The notes below the pieces were generated by a model. That model did not search any database, was not told where the DNA came from, and saw nothing but the letters and a program-made list of their open reading frames with translations. From the NCBI GenBank assembly GCA_950022655.1, contig OX465584.1:32244988-32308987 (forward strand): a DNA stretch of 64,000 nucleotides, given 5' to 3'. The DNA is from Alentia gelatinosa (taxonomy: Eukaryota > Annelida > Polychaeta > Phyllodocida > Polynoidae). Positions 1 through 12,726 of this stretch are shown here, one piece after another. Every line of letters begins with the position of its first letter. Within the stretch, counting starts at the first letter, position 1. The translations under genes and the position numbers were made by a program.

Positions 1-3000
1 CCAGGGGGACATTTCATTTAGGATTTGGCCTCAGACGGTCAGACGCCCATGTAACTAAGCAACCGTTGGCATGGTTTCTATGAGAGGTGCCCCTCCGAAA
101 CGGCGCCATTTTGAATCCGTGCCAACGTAAAGGGAAGTAGTAGATTCTGACCTTTAGCAAGGGAGAACTCCGTTGCGTCACGTTGGCGTAGCGTTGACCA
201 GGTATATAGGTCCGCCTTCTATTGTGTATCCCTATACCTGGTAAACAAGTAACCGGAAACATGACAGACATAAAGCCCAACGCAGCGCAGGCAATGGCAA
301 TGTCTATGAGCCTCGACCAATATCCAATCAATTATTATTTACGTTTCAATGTTAGACCTCGCATGTCGCTCGCGGACCTTTCATCAAGGTAGAATACAGA
401 TTTGGATAGATTTGTTGTATTATTCATATTTTATACATATATAATGCATAAACTATATCATTCCTTGTAATTTATTACCACCATATATAATGTGTCATAT
501 TAAGGAGAGGATTAACCGTAACGTAGATAAACGTCGCTACACATTTGAACAAACTAGACTTGTTCCTGGTGATCAAGCAGTGGAAACTTTACAATTCTTT
601 AACTTTGTTAAATCTAAAAGTTATAAAGTCCGACTAGACGAATGGAAATTCGTAAAATATGTGATTAAATAGATAATTACAAGACATACATGCATAGCCC
701 TATACAGCGAAAGAAATAAAAACTAATAAATCTTGGAGCTAGTGAATTTTTTTAACAACTCGAGACATTGATACCGGATTGATGGATGGGGAATCTATGG
801 CAGATATGGGTGGGGGGAATACAGACATAAATTCTGACACAATTTCGTTCAATAGCTCTCCTTTACTGTTTACATTTTCGCACAGCCAAAGCTGTACGGC
901 CTGGCTTGGCGCGCGGGCGAAAAAGTACGCAATGACCGCCATGTTTTTTCCCGTCACTTCCACGCACTTTTTATTTTCTTGTCTTTTTTCCCTCGCTGAC
1001 TATTCTTTTTGTTGTTGCTACCGAGGGCTGGGTACTGGGGTGGATGGGACGGGGAGGGTGGTGGAGGCGATCAACGGGAAGGGGATGGGAGGTAGGGAGG
1101 GTGTGCAGTGACGATGCTTTAAAATGGCTTTAATTGTCCTTTAAAGCGGGATTGGATTGGGGGAAGAGGGTGAATGGAGGGATCGGTGGCCCGATTGAAT
1201 AGTGAATAGTGGTCACTTGGTACTGGTGAGGGTGGTGGCTGATGTGGTGGTGCATGGTAGTGGTTGGGGGTGAAATAGTGTTAACGGTGATGATTGTGGC
1301 GCCCATCAGTTGCCACCGTCACTACAGAGTTGTAGAAAGGGGAGCATGCGGGAAAATGCTCGAGATATCCTACCATAATGCGTGGGTTTCACACATTGAG
1401 CTAGATGAGCAAATCAGCCCCCTATGGCGATACAGGAACTACGTGATCCCTCTATAATGTACAACCTACTGGACCACCTATCATAGTTTCAATTCCCATT
1501 TGTCTCACCCTGGCTGTACCCCATTGCAAGGCGCGCATGGCCATTTGGATTGCAGCGGGAGGGACTGGTTTATGGCGGGGAGTTAGTAGCGCGGCCTATC
1601 TTCTCACGAGGCCTCCGATGATTGTTATTTGTGGATGATGTGTGTGGATGGGAGGGGGTGTGGAGGGGAGGGTGGTCGTCAGCATGGCGACAAGATTTGA
1701 CGACGTCCATTGGACATGATCACAACGTCACGGCCCATTATTCCAGGGCTGAGCAGTAAAATTTGTACTCTCGTCTGTGAAGGGGTGGCCCTGCCTCCAG
1801 GGTGATAAATAAAAGGGGTAAATTATTATTATGAAACAGGTCAGCGAATTGCGGCACTTGTAAAAATGGTCAGTCTGGGTGCTACGGGGATAGGGTTGAT
1901 AGTAATGGCATGTATAAATGGCATAACGTTTCTGGTGTTTACCCCCGTCAGGCACCCGAACAAAAAAACAACAATAACAACAGACCTATGGGTGACAAGG
2001 AACATCAACTGGATTTCATCCGAAGGCTTCATACCTCCCGCCCAAGAAAAAGCTAGTGACGAGCCATAATGAAGCATGTTTTATGGATTGATTTATGAGA
2101 ATGCACTGCGGGATTGTTATCAGTAATGATTGGAAGATGACTTACAATGAGTCATTTAAACGCCATCGTTGCGAGTAGCGGCATGTAAAATGATAGCTGA
2201 GACAGAGACTAACTAAAATCATGTGGACAAAGAGGACAATGTCCGAACCATCAGCGCCTGCTTATTGTTGGCCGCCAACTATCCATCCACCGCCACTAAT
2301 TTGCGGCTATTGTCACAAAGTTTGCACCTTTTGTGTTGGTCTTAAAATGACGAAATGTGATACCGATATGAGAAACAGACCGCATCAATCCTAATTAAAG
2401 CGATCGTTATTCGCGTTTGATATGTGATCCTGGCAGGAAAATGACCAATTACCACACGCAGAATAAAACAAATGGGGATATTATAATATCTATGTAAAGC
2501 ATGAGAGATGGAGGGATTACTCATGGAAATCTAGGTCAGACGGATGATCCCGATTATTATCATCAAAGAGTTTACTCAAGTCTAGACCGCGTTTGGCGAT
2601 GGGTGATTGGCCAGGGAAAGAGGGTGTTGGGGGTGGGGGAGGGGGGTTCCAGACGGTACTTAGTGACCTATATGAGGGTGAATTCGGCGAACAGAGCCGA
2701 TGACCCATAAAGAGGGTTAGGGGCTGCCATGAGCAAGCTCCGGCTTAATTCATCAAGAAAAATGTTAAAGGACTGACAAGGAAGGGGTGGAAGCCTAAGG
2801 GATATGGCAAGTGGAGTGTAGCTTCTCCGCGAGGGTTAAGAAATGGGGTGGTGGCATTCGATGTGACCCATGTTTAATTAGCAGGAGTTTATGGGGGTTA
2901 TGGGTTCTAAACGAGGCAGGGGGCTGCACCCAACCCAGACACACCCAGACGCATGGGATTTGGCCTGAGCAGGACAGGGGGTAGAATCTACACCCCCCTA

Positions 3001-3330
3001 CACACACCCCTCACCCCCACCCCCGGGGAGGATGACCCCTCGTGCCCTCGTACCCATGCACCTAGAACACCCCAGACATCAAACGGCGCACCTCCAGAGG
3101 CACACACCTGGAGCACCTTTTGTCTCCATCACAACACAGGTGTCACAGTTCGGTGGTGCTGCCTCCCAAGTTTCCATTCTACTCGAAACAAGTCCTTCGG
3201 GAAGCTACGTTTAGGTGTCTGCCACTCAGTAGTGAACTCATTGCCTTCGTCCTCCAAATGTCTAAATGCCTCAGCCGCCCGGGCACCTAAATGAACGTTG
3301 AGTGGTTCTGGTCATACAGACTGTTCTAAT
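1..3330. other. Non-coding stretch with G-rich patches
   Basis: I recognise no gene here. Short reading frames occur on both strands, but none has family motifs or paired splice sites. The plus strand is G-rich at about 1,017-1,110, 1,225-1,275 and 1,630-1,680. At 2,622-2,646 four G-runs of 3 to 6 are separated by only 1 to 4 bases, a good G-quadruplex candidate. Around 3,000-3,130 the plus strand becomes C-rich. The stretch looks intergenic or intronic. Confidence 0.6.
198..241. repeat. Short inverted repeat
   Basis: Two perfect 9-bp arms, CCAGGTATA (198-206) and TATACCTGG (233-241), are separated by 26 bases. The arms extend further if a TA insertion is allowed. No transposon ends or target duplication are visible, so it may be a chance hairpin. 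Confidence 0.5.
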
Positions 3331-3620
3331 TTAGGACACGCCCCATTGCCTAGCCGGGTGCCGCGTGTCCCCGCCGTGACCCGGTGAGGACAACGGAACT
3401 CGGCGGCAACCAACAGCAGCAGTAACCAAGGCGACAGGAGCCCGGATGGCTGGCTGTCCGGGAGAAGAGAAGGGAGGGAAGTTAGTGTCTGGAACAGCCT
3501 GCGCCCCGGGACGCCCCCTGGCTGCTGCAGGTCGTAAAGCGCCCTGTCGGAAGTCGTTTGCGCAGGCGCCGAGCGTTTATTGAGGGGCGCGAGTCCCAAA
3601 CGCACGTGTTTATGCCGTAG
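3331..3620. promoter_or_regulatory. CpG-rich patch
   Basis: This segment is clearly richer in G+C and CpG than its flanks. In invertebrates with mosaic methylation, unmethylated CpG-rich segments often mark promoters. A minus-strand open frame (3,662-3,312) covers it and includes a run of five leucines that looks like a signal-peptide core. That frame lacks an ATG in a good position, so I do not call it a gene. Promoter function is inference. Confidence 0.3.
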
Positions 3621-3764
3621 ACTCAGAACCCAAACATCACTGACACAAACAAGGTTTGCCACGCGCGGTAATGCCCACTACGGTGACTAGAGAACGGGCC
3701 GCAAACAGTTAGAATGGTGTTAACATCTGCACAAGACTGTTACCCACTTTATCATCTACTACAA

Positions 3765-3955
3765 CCACTATCACCATCACCTTTGTCTTCTATCCCCTTC
3801 TCTTTATCTTTTCCCTCTCCTTCTACTCATGCTCATAATGCTTCTCTCCATTCCCTCCTTCTCTCGACATCCTTTTCTTCATAGTGTATCGCGTCTAGCT
3901 CAGTCTCTGCCTCACTCTGTCTTTCTATATCTTTGCCTCAATCTCGATATACATG
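3765..3955 (+). repeat. Polypyrimidine-rich tract
   Basis: About 190 bases of the plus strand are strongly biased to C and T, with many TCT and CTT runs interrupted by occasional purines. It is not a clean microsatellite. It could be a decayed (CTT/TC)n tract. No AG acceptor with a good exon follows it directly. Confidence 0.6.
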
Positions 3956-3957
3956 TA

Positions 3958-5233
3958 TTTCTTTACATAGTTATGATAACCAATATATTGATATACCACA
4001 TTGAATAAGACTGACAGAAACTGACAAAATGAACAGTGCCGCTATACAGTTCCTGTTCTGTCTGAATTGGTGGAATTTCTTTCTTTATTCACAAACTCAG
4101 AAATGGAATGCGATGCAGGCTGGCTGTGCTTGGAGGAGTAATTTCGACAAACTGTCCAAACATATGGTGACTTACTCCGCGTTTTATCTGTTTTCTTTTA
4201 CATGCCACCATTTCAGTTTATGACCGTCGACGTAGCCCCCCAAATCTAACTGGTTTGTGAGTCCCAGCTGCGGCTCTAAAGCTGTGCCTCCTGATGCTGC
4301 TTTGATTGTAGAGTGGCCTGTTCAGTTCTCTGGAGGATCCAAACTGGCCGAGTATCAAGTCTGCGGCTCCTCCAATGTTTAGAAGCCTGGAGGACGCGGG
4401 CTGGCAGCTTGATTAGACTGTCGACTGATATCGGATCACTGATCAGGGCTCAATAGGTTCCTCCAGTGTGTGTGAGGGTCGGGGGCGTGGAGGGGATGGG
4501 CCTGGGTGGTGCATAGGAAGGAATGGGAAACATTGGATGGGAAAGGTATTTGGCTCCATTAGAGGGATCAGTAAGGCAGGTTTGCAGAACAGAATGTACA
4601 ATATAGATATAGATCATAGAAGGATTATAGGCAAGAAGATGTGATTCTGATTTGAGGTTTTGTTGGTAGGGAATAGATTTAGTGTGGGAATTTAGGGAGA
4701 GTGGAAGTGGGAGCTTGGGGGTAGGTTGATAGGGAGGGGCTTCAGTGGAGTAGAGCTAGAGAGTGGTTCCTAAATTGATATTTGTTAGCAGCGGATCTGT
4801 ATGAGGGATAATTCAGGAGTCGCACCGTGACGTCTGGCATGTGAACTGACGGAGGCTGGGGTCGATAAGCCCATAGAGGACCCAGCTCAGGAGATAAGCC
4901 GAGCCGCTCTACTAAAGAGCTCCTTGCCATATTCTACTCTGAAATATAGGGAAAATTGACTCAGAATCGACTGAAATCGCAAATGAAAACTCCAGAGAAA
5001 TTCGCCTCATAAATTACTTCATAAGGAGGTTATCGACTCGAACTATGGCTGGTAGTGTCCAATTGGATACACGAGAATTGACTATTGAAATAGGAGCACT
5101 CCGTTTTTCAAGGTTGCAATATGGCAGAATGACCCGTTGATCGCGTTCTAGGCATGCGCAGAGTGGTTCATTAGCTTGTGCGGGGGAAGGGGGAGTGTGG
5201 GAGGTCTAGTAGGGTTGGGTTTTAGTAGGCGGA
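3958..5233. other. Non-coding stretch
   Basis: No supported gene. It holds a TACATGTA octamer at its left edge (3,950-3,957), G-rich sequence at about 4,465-4,510 and 4,690-4,740, and another G-rich patch near 5,180-5,215 that leads into the TATA candidate at 5,234. Confidence 0.6.
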
Positions 5234-5273
5234 TATAAAAGAGTAGAGTCAACCAATCAAAGGATGTCAGTAC
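5234..5273 (+). promoter_or_regulatory. Candidate TATA plus initiator core promoter
   Basis: TATAAAAG at 5,234-5,241 matches the TATA-box consensus and lies 3' of a G-rich segment that could carry Sp1-type sites. TCAGT at 5,267-5,271 matches the metazoan initiator and would place +1 at 5,269. That is about 35 bases from the TATA start, slightly long against the usual 30-31. A CCAAT pentamer lies between them. No convincing first exon follows, so the call rests on motif spacing alone. Confidence 0.3.
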
Positions 5274-6048
5274 CTACAGACATTAATAACAAAGACATAA
5301 TCATCGCCGCTTGTTGTTAATTAAGTTATTAACCTCTATCGTGGTCCGCATCAAACCACCTCGGACATCTTGGATGAAAATGAAAAGATGAAAATGGAGA
5401 ACCCATGAACTCTTAGGCCTCGAGGGACATACCCTAAGGGCTGAGTAGGATGCAGCAAATAAACCCATCGTTATCTGGTGAACATATCATCTTTATGTGC
5501 AGAATCTGGTCATAAATCCCAAGGTCGACATCAACAAAGGTCAACAAATTGGCGGCCTTCAGCAACATGAATATGTGGCCGTCAGCCGGCAATGGATGAG
5601 GGCGGGTGATGGCGAGGGCAGGACAATGCTATCAGCTTCTCCCACCCCACACACACCCTCCTGGATAACGTGGGATTGGGGGTAGGCAGGGGGTGTGGGG
5701 AGTGAGGGTTACTTCGCGGAATCAGAGTAATGTCTGGGGCAGGGGAAACACCCTCTTCCCCCTGTCTGATTAATTAATGGGCTTTCCAGACGTGACCTTC
5801 GTTAACGTCTAACGAGTGAGTGAGTGCACGTGGTGTGCCTCTTGTCGTGTGTGGCCGTTAGACCCGGAATTCTGTGTCGTCCATGTGCCCACAACCCGTC
5901 ACCTCCACTTACCTCATGGCGTTTTGACTTCATCGTAATATTCTCTACGGAATACTTAGGGAGGAGAATGTGGCTTGGACTTCGCTTAGTGTCCGCATAG
6001 TTTTACGACCTGTCCGTATATGCATGAGAAGTCCATCTAATGCTCTGA
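5274..6048. other. Non-coding stretch
   Basis: No supported gene. A good minus-strand donor (GAG followed by GTAAGT) is present at about 5,909-5,914, with no obvious open exon upstream of it. Nothing else is recognisable. Confidence 0.5.
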
Positions 6049-6485
6049 TTACTTCAGGCCCTTCAGTTCTGTCAAAAATTTAGGTTCATGATTGAAACCC
6101 TTCCATGTCACGATTGACATTTCTCTAATAAGACTTGATTGAGATATTTTCTTACGTCCTGAAGGCGTGACAGAACAGAGGTCATACCGTTGTCCTTGCC
6201 CCATCAGAGTCATTCCCGCCGAGAACTTACTAATGGCTTGTAGGAACACTTCCGGGTTGGCAATTACTGTTACAGTGAATGACTCAGTCTGGTTAAAATC
6301 AGTCAACAGCCAGTAGAAATTTTCCAAGATACGAAACTGTGAAATATCTCTACAATCCGCCTATTCAGCATATGGAGTACTGGTCTGGACAGAAATAGTT
6401 ACGAGTAGGTGATTATAATCCCTATTTCCCTGAGCAGTTTGACCCCAAATGATGGTTCGATTTTGACAAAGAAGGTCTTTTGTCC
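6049..6485 (-). pseudogene. Possible decayed coding segment with one in-frame stop
   Basis: On the minus strand a strong-looking acceptor (ATTTCACTATTTCCAG) ends at 6,486. It is followed by a frame that runs to a stop at 6,049 with only one interruption, a TAG at 6,363-6,361. The two halves, about 40 and 103 codons, are in the same frame, so one substitution separates them from a continuous open segment. I recognise no domain. Residues are of mixed character, with a Lys/Arg-rich patch (GRKK) in the second half. It could be a decayed exon, a polymorphic nonsense allele or a chance open stretch. At this base composition about ten stops would be expected over the full frame back to 6,549, but a 64-kb window offers many chances. 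Confidence 0.2.
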
Positions 6486-6486
6486 C

Positions 6487-7829
6487 TGGAAATAGTGAAA
6501 TCAATGTAATTATTAAAGTGTGCTCAACAGAAAAATAACCCCACAAGGTTCTCTATGGTATTTGTTGTTTGCAGAGGTATTCAATACATAATGTGTGTAT
6601 TTTAGAATACCAAGACATTTCTAATATAACTTTTTTGTTTTCGTGTGTAATGTACATTTAGTTCTTGAAAAGTGTTTTCCAGCAAACCATTTTCTCTAAC
6701 GACACCAACTTTTTGCATTATCTTACTTGAATCCCCACACGACCCCAACTCTTGATCCCGGAAGATGTTCATTTCGACAACAACCTGCCATCTCTGAGTC
6801 CAACTTTGATGACCAGTCGGCCGTCGACAACGGTTCCGCCTGCTGGTTATCACCGCCCCTCTCCCTCCCCCTTATCTCGCCTTGACCCCAGGTCGGCGTG
6901 TCTCCTGACCTCTGACCCCTGCTGAACCCTGACCTCGCCAGGTGACATGCGTCGTAGTCGTGGCCACTCCTGGCACGACGTCGCTGTTGTTGATAGCATG
7001 TGGAGGCTATGTTGCTAACAGCGACAGCACTTAGCCATGACACCCGCGCGCCGCGACCAGTCGCACCCCGAGACATGTCCAGCTGTCGCACTGTCGCGCT
7101 GACGTGTTAGTCCGGCATTAACACACAACATGCGGTGCGACAGTGAGGGGGGGGGGGCATTTTAGGAGGGTGAGTGTTGAGGGAATTTGGGTGTGGCCAT
7201 TCGCAGAATTTTATTTTATGGTCCTTTTTTGGGTGCTTTTAGGCCAGCTCGGTCCTAGCCTACCTTCCCCCACGTGTGCGGTATTCACACCCCACGCACG
7301 CCACCCCCACTTTAGTAGTGGACACAGTGACCGCATTGAGGACTATACGCACCAGAACCCCAGACTTTTATGACCGTCGACTAGACATTGCCCGCAATCT
7401 TCATATTCTATGCGGTCAACTCAACCCCCTCCAACCTCCCCTCCACCGCCAACCCCTCCACACTCCGCCAGCGCTGATGGACTCCCCATCTCCACCCCAC
7501 CCCACATACATTAGTTATATTATTCATAACCACCTCTGACTCTATCCCAACCCATCCAGACACACCTACATTCTGCTACCCCGAGTGTCTCTCAACAACC
7601 CTGTGACCACCGGACCCCCACCACCCCACTTCACCAACCCCCACCCACCCAACACTCGGCATGGCGTACTGCCCAGCGGAGGCGACTGACCTCTGCGCAG
7701 GGGTCACTCAAAGGTCAGTCCCGGGTCAGTCCCGACTTGGCGGTAATTGGATCCTCAGGGCGTTATCTTTAGGGTTGGATCCTGACTGGCTGACCGCTGT
7801 CCACTGTTGACTGTCTGCCGTTGACAGCC
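6487..7829. other. Non-coding stretch with G-run and C-rich block
   Basis: No supported gene. An 11-base G run lies at 7,147-7,157. From about 7,400 to 7,670 the plus strand is C-rich with many CCACC and CCTCC blocks and few Gs. The change from G-rich to C-rich sequence within 300 bases is notable, but I see no coding signal in it. Confidence 0.55.
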
Positions 7830-8095
7830 CACAGCATTATAGCTCAAGGCCTGTAGTCGAGAGCCAATAGCTTATAGCCTACACTCGGAATGACTATATA
7901 TCTTCTGATAGTGGTGCAGTTGGAGGTCTATACTTGAAGGCCAACAGTTGAGGGCTTATGGCTTCGGGCCTACAGTCGGGGATCTGTACATAGCTGATGG
8001 CTTAATACTGAGGACCCAAGGTTGACCGCTGACAAGTGAGTGCCCGTGTAACTGAAGGCACACAACTGATGCCCTACAGTCAGGGTACCAAAGTA
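7830..8095 (+). repeat. Decayed short-period tandem repeat
   Basis: Phrases of the type GCCTACAGTCGGGG, CTGATGG and GGCTTA recur imperfectly. Close versions of the first are seen near 7,850, 7,878, 7,969 and 8,073. The spacing is irregular, at roughly 25-35 bases. It looks like an old minisatellite degraded by substitutions and indels. No open frame is maintained. Confidence 0.45.
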
Positions 8096-11000
8096 TCCAC
8101 TACCACATGACCTCCAATAAATTAACTACCCGCAGTTCAGTGCTCTCTCTTGAGACGGCCTGCCTCCCTTGCTCATCGTCCTCCGCTCACTGCTAAACTT
8201 CCCTCATCGTACCAATTGCCCGTTGTTGTCTGGTCAGCATTCACATTTGGTTATGGGCTGTTGCGAATTTACTACCGCTTACTCACTGCCCTGTAAATAT
8301 TACTCACTTTTCTTTGTTCAATGTGGACCGTGTTCCTTCTAATCATTTACATGCAATTGCTCACTTCTGGTGTGATTCTGCTCTTATCTTACTAAACTAG
8401 ATGTCAAAGATGTCCAATCCCGGACATCGCCACCCCTCATCCCACAGATACATAGATACACGTAGACTATGATAGAGAATGCTCCAACCCTGACCTAGTG
8501 TAAAAGTATGCTTAATACCCCTTCAGATCCCTCTCCACAGACTCGGTCATCTCTCTGATTATAATCGGATGGTCAACAGAGGTGAGTGCGGGAGGTGAGT
8601 ACGGGATGTGATGTCTATTGATTGTTGTGATCCCAATAACACTAGATGACCAGGGCCCAAATCCACTGTATCTCCATTGCAACCCTTCAGTGGGTCTGTG
8701 TGCGAGTGTGATTGGGAGGGGGGGGGGGGGGGTCAGTGCGTGCCCCCTATGACCGCTCACTGGGCACTGGTCAGCGTCCGTCCTCACCCCAGTCCCCCCC
8801 CCCCCCTTGGCCAGTAAACCCGCCGGGAAGTGTGCCAGGAAATGTGGCGGGAATGGCTCTGGTGGGGTTGAGGAATGCCCGGTGAGGATTTCCTGGTATC
8901 CCGTGCCTGTCAACAGCAGGCGCTGCGTTCAGAGATAGGTCAGGCCGCTCCTGTCTCCTCCAGTGAGTACTCGACCATCCAGGGTGGTGCTGCCCTGGAG
9001 GCGTGAGGCGATCCGGCAGCTGGGGTAAGGGTGTAGCATGCTGACCGGCGGATATCACATACACCCGATCTCAGATGGAGGCAAAAAAAAGCAATTATCT
9101 CTCTATTCCATGTGCCATCCAATGGCCGGGTGTGGCTGACTACATGTGGAGATAGATATCGGCGTTTTTATTACCCTGGGCGTGTATATCTAATCTAGCG
9201 CGCCGCGAGCCACGACGTGGTCACGGCGTTGGGTTTCCATGGAGACCGCCCCGTGTCACGGACCATAAATGTTGCACTGACGTCGCCATGGCCTCGTCGT
9301 GTCCAGGAGACGTCGTTGTGGTGGTCGATGGGGGTGTGGGGGATGGCGGTGGTGATTGTCCTTGGTGAAGATCGCCAGCATAATTTATAGATTAACATAA
9401 AATGTAATGAATATTGTTTGCCAATTTACCGTGGTCTGTGGAGATGACAAAGGATATTTCGGAGCGGCACGATGCACTTCGTGACTTACACATTATGTAC
9501 ATATACATGTATAGATTATTATCTTAGCCTGGTATAAACGTCCATATGTTCAACATTTGACTCTCGTACTCAACAGGTTTGTGAGTAAAATAACTCATAC
9601 TCAATAGGCGATAAACAGATAAATGTTTTCAGGCTAACGAGGATAACATCAGAAACATATTCGTGTTTGGTTTGAGTACCCGTTCGCCATCTTGTTTGGA
9701 GCACTTCAGAATATTCACTCGGCTATCGCCTCGTTCATATTACTGCGTGCTCCAAATTCGATGGCAAACAGTGTCTAAGACAAAAGTTTTCAATTTCTTT
9801 CTTATTACACATAGTTTCCTTGACAGGCATCTTGAGAAATTCAATGTACGCAAAAGTGTTTGCTTAAGGAGTTTTCTCCTTAGTCTTACTCCAGTCGTTT
9901 CAATGACAACTCAAGACAGTGACATCACTTCCAGTACTTCTGATGTAAGACAGTTAGACACAATTGATGGCCATATTTCACGTTTCCTCTATCAATAGTA
10001 GATATATTGAGAGAAATAAGTTTTCTGAACCCTGTACACAAGTTCCTAATTCGTTGTCCTGATTGTCGTCTGCCGTGACGTGCACGTCTGACTTGCCGAG
10101 ACAATGAGGTTAGCAGCAAATATTTAAATAACAAGTTTGCCACACGCGAAATTAGCTTCTCTGTCCAATTTTCTGTGTGCTGTCTGTGACCAGCACAGAC
10201 CGCCATGTCCGCCTACCCCGTGATTATGGGGTCGGGTGATATAGGGGCCAGGGGTAGTTTGTGGGGCTTTGCGGGGGTCACTTCGTGAGTTGGAGTTGGG
10301 GACGCCGGTAGGGGCGTGCGGTTGTGTCTGTGGTGTGGAAGAAGGACAGCAGAGAAGCGACGAGCGAACCCAAACGCCATCAAACTGCCCCCACCCCATT
10401 CCGGCCCCGGTCCCAACGTTCAACCGAGGACATTAAAAAGAGATAAATTTTGTCGGTTGTCGGGGAGCGATAAAGTGGGTAGGCGTTGTTTACATCTTCC
10501 GGGGGTAAATGTGTGTCGATTACCCTCGTATGGTACTGCGTATTTAGTAAACCCATCGACACTGCTTAATATACCACTCAAAATTATTGAAATTATATTA
10601 AGATGTGAGATAATAATGTCAGTATTATAAACCTGTACAGTGCCTTTCAAATAGCAATATACCAACCACTTTAGGTGACATAGGTGACAAATATTTCAGC
10701 AGTTATTTCATTTCAACAGCTGATAGTAGAGATATGTCAAATTATCAGGCTTCATAGATTCAGATAAGTACTATTGTCGTACTGACGTATATGTGCTATA
10801 CATATGCTTAATGTGTTTTCTTCAAGATTCGTTTAAAATCATGAAAAGGGTTGATGTTTTTATAACCTGATTTCCCGTTTTAGGGAGGATGGGACAGAAC
10901 TACCGTACATGTGTACATACGGTGTACATATATTTCCCATTGCCTAGAAATTTAATCATGGGATAATTTTAAAGATTGCTTTCGGTGTTCCATCCGTCTG

Positions 11001-12698
11001 TCCAGTTTACGACAGGCTGTAATTTATTTGGCTGTTTTCGAGCGGTCATCGCTGACCCTTGGCGCCCCCAGGCAGAAGATAGGTGAGTCACAAAGGCGCC
11101 CGTCCCTAAATCGTCAGTCCTGAGTGCCACCCTCATGAAGACATGCATATTGTGTACCTGGAATGGACGACCGCGCACCTGGGGTTTTAATATGGGCGGC
11201 GGGCAGGATGAAGGTTGATGGGCGATCAACGGTGAAAACGGCGTCGGCCTGGGCGATAATGGATGAAAGGTACGGAGTAGGGCGATAAACGGTGCAGAGT
11301 ACTGCACCGAGGGTCAGCACCCAACGGTCGCTATCCACGGGTCAGCGCACAGGGTTGGGGGGACGATGGGGAAGGTCCAGGTTCCGGCGAACGGTCAACC
11401 TCGCGCTTGACCACACCGCTTCGGGGCCCTTTTCACGGTCCATTGACCAGGAGACGTTGACATGCTGGCTGACATGCGAGCAACATGTTTCCCTGTGCAT
11501 TGTCGCCCAGGGTTCCGGGGTGCGCACGCCGCGAAGGGGTGTTTGTGTGGGAGGTAAAAAGGGAGGGGTCGGGGTGCAGGTCACACCAGGTCAACTTCGA
11601 CGATCCCTAGAACTCTCCCAGCAGGAGGGATCCCACTCTCCCTGCATAGTTCACAGCCCCAGCACTCACCCAGGACAAGGTCTACCTCAACTAACCCCCT
11701 GAGCCGTGATTTAGCGGCAGTAAATCACAAACCCAGGTCTTTGATCCTCCATACGGGCTGACAAGCTTCCCAAATGTACACCAACATCTACGTCTCAATA
11801 TTTAGGTTCTTGTTTAGAAGTACGGAACTTTCGAGTAAAGTACTCATGGGGTGGTGACAAGCGTAGGCAAATTAGTAGCGGCTGCATCAGCGATAACCTT
11901 TGATTGTTACCTTAGCTTTGGTTATCAGTTCGATAGGTAGATCTTATTTTGGGGTCACTATAAAAACTGCAATTATATCTTCAATGTCGTCTGTTTAGGT
12001 CTCGAGAACATACTTTTAGGTTTCTTTATGATGAATGTATTTTATATTGCCAATTTTTTACTTGCCATTTCTTTGGTATTCATCTACATGTATATGCATT
12101 TCAAGGTCAATATTTCGAACTGGAATACATGCTTTCATGTTTTAAAGATAAGTGTACACAGGGACAAATGCTTATACCTGAAGATTCATATACTAGAAGT
12201 ACACACAGACTTATGTCAACATACGATGTCAATATAAATGTCAATATACAGCACCCTTCTCAAGCAACACGACAAAGAATATGTACATGCACAATGAACT
12301 AAGCATGATAACAGTCACATGATACAAATATTTGCCGTCAGAAATATTGCTCTGCAAGACAAAAGGCCAAAACACCTCCGACCACATCAAAAGTCATACT
12401 AGGCATGACACCTGGCGAGGGACAGCGCGTGCCGACCGGAACCGGAACAAAGGTGCCCGCACGGAAACGGTTGCAGATGGGAATGGCCGCTGCGGCCGGG
12501 GTCTGGTCGGAGTCTGTCGCCGTCAGTGCAGCTCTCTTTTCCCCTCATTGACACAATTCCCACTGAATGCATAACGTACCCAAGTTACCTGCTTTTTTTT
12601 GTCTCGCTCCCTGATTCCTCCGCCCCTGTTCCCCCTCCCTCTCACACACACACACGGCATGGTCTTTTTCCCAACAACACCCCCCTATCTCCCAGCCC
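8096..12698. other. Non-coding stretch
   Basis: No supported gene. It contains a 15-base G run (8,718-8,732), a 13-base C run (8,794-8,806) and two close donor-like GAG/GTGAGT sequences near 8,584 and 8,596. There is another GTGAGT near 11,085, and G+C-rich patches at about 8,800-9,060, 10,200-10,420 and 11,160-11,590. Several frames of 100-136 codons cross the G+C-rich patches on both strands. They lack motifs and mirror each other, as expected where stops are scarce. Confidence 0.55.
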
Positions 12699-12726
12699 AT
12701 GGCGGCATTGCACCGAGTTGGCCCAG
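12699..12726 (+). CDS. Candidate short first coding exon
   Basis: An ATG at 12,699 in good context (CCCATGGCG) is followed by nine codons reading MAALHRVGP plus one base. It then meets a strong donor, CAG followed by GTGAGC at 12,727. The start context, frame and donor together resemble a short first coding exon that ends in phase 1. The CA-repeat and C-rich sequence just upstream (12,640-12,690) could be 5' UTR or promoter. No downstream partner exon was found, and a short exon like this can arise by chance. Confidence 0.2.

Noticed and set aside
14..331. Minus-strand frame with a hydrophobic N-terminus
   Set aside because: The apparent start is TTG, and no ATG, signal-peptide start or splice support exists.
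490..672. 60-codon plus-strand ORF starting with ATG
   Set aside because: Protein-like residues but no motif, no splice or promoter context, and length expected by chance.
3312..3662. 116-codon minus frame with a leucine run
   Set aside because: The start is GTG, the openness is explained by the CpG-rich composition, and no splice sites frame it.
4216..7382. A 15-base word (TTTATGACCGTCGAC) shared by 4,218-4,232 and 7,367-7,381
   Set aside because: Flanks do not match, and one or two such coincidences are expected in 64 kb.
11292..11702. 136-codon plus frame with a mirrored minus frame
   Set aside because: Both strands open over the same G+C-rich patch; no motif or consistent splice sites.
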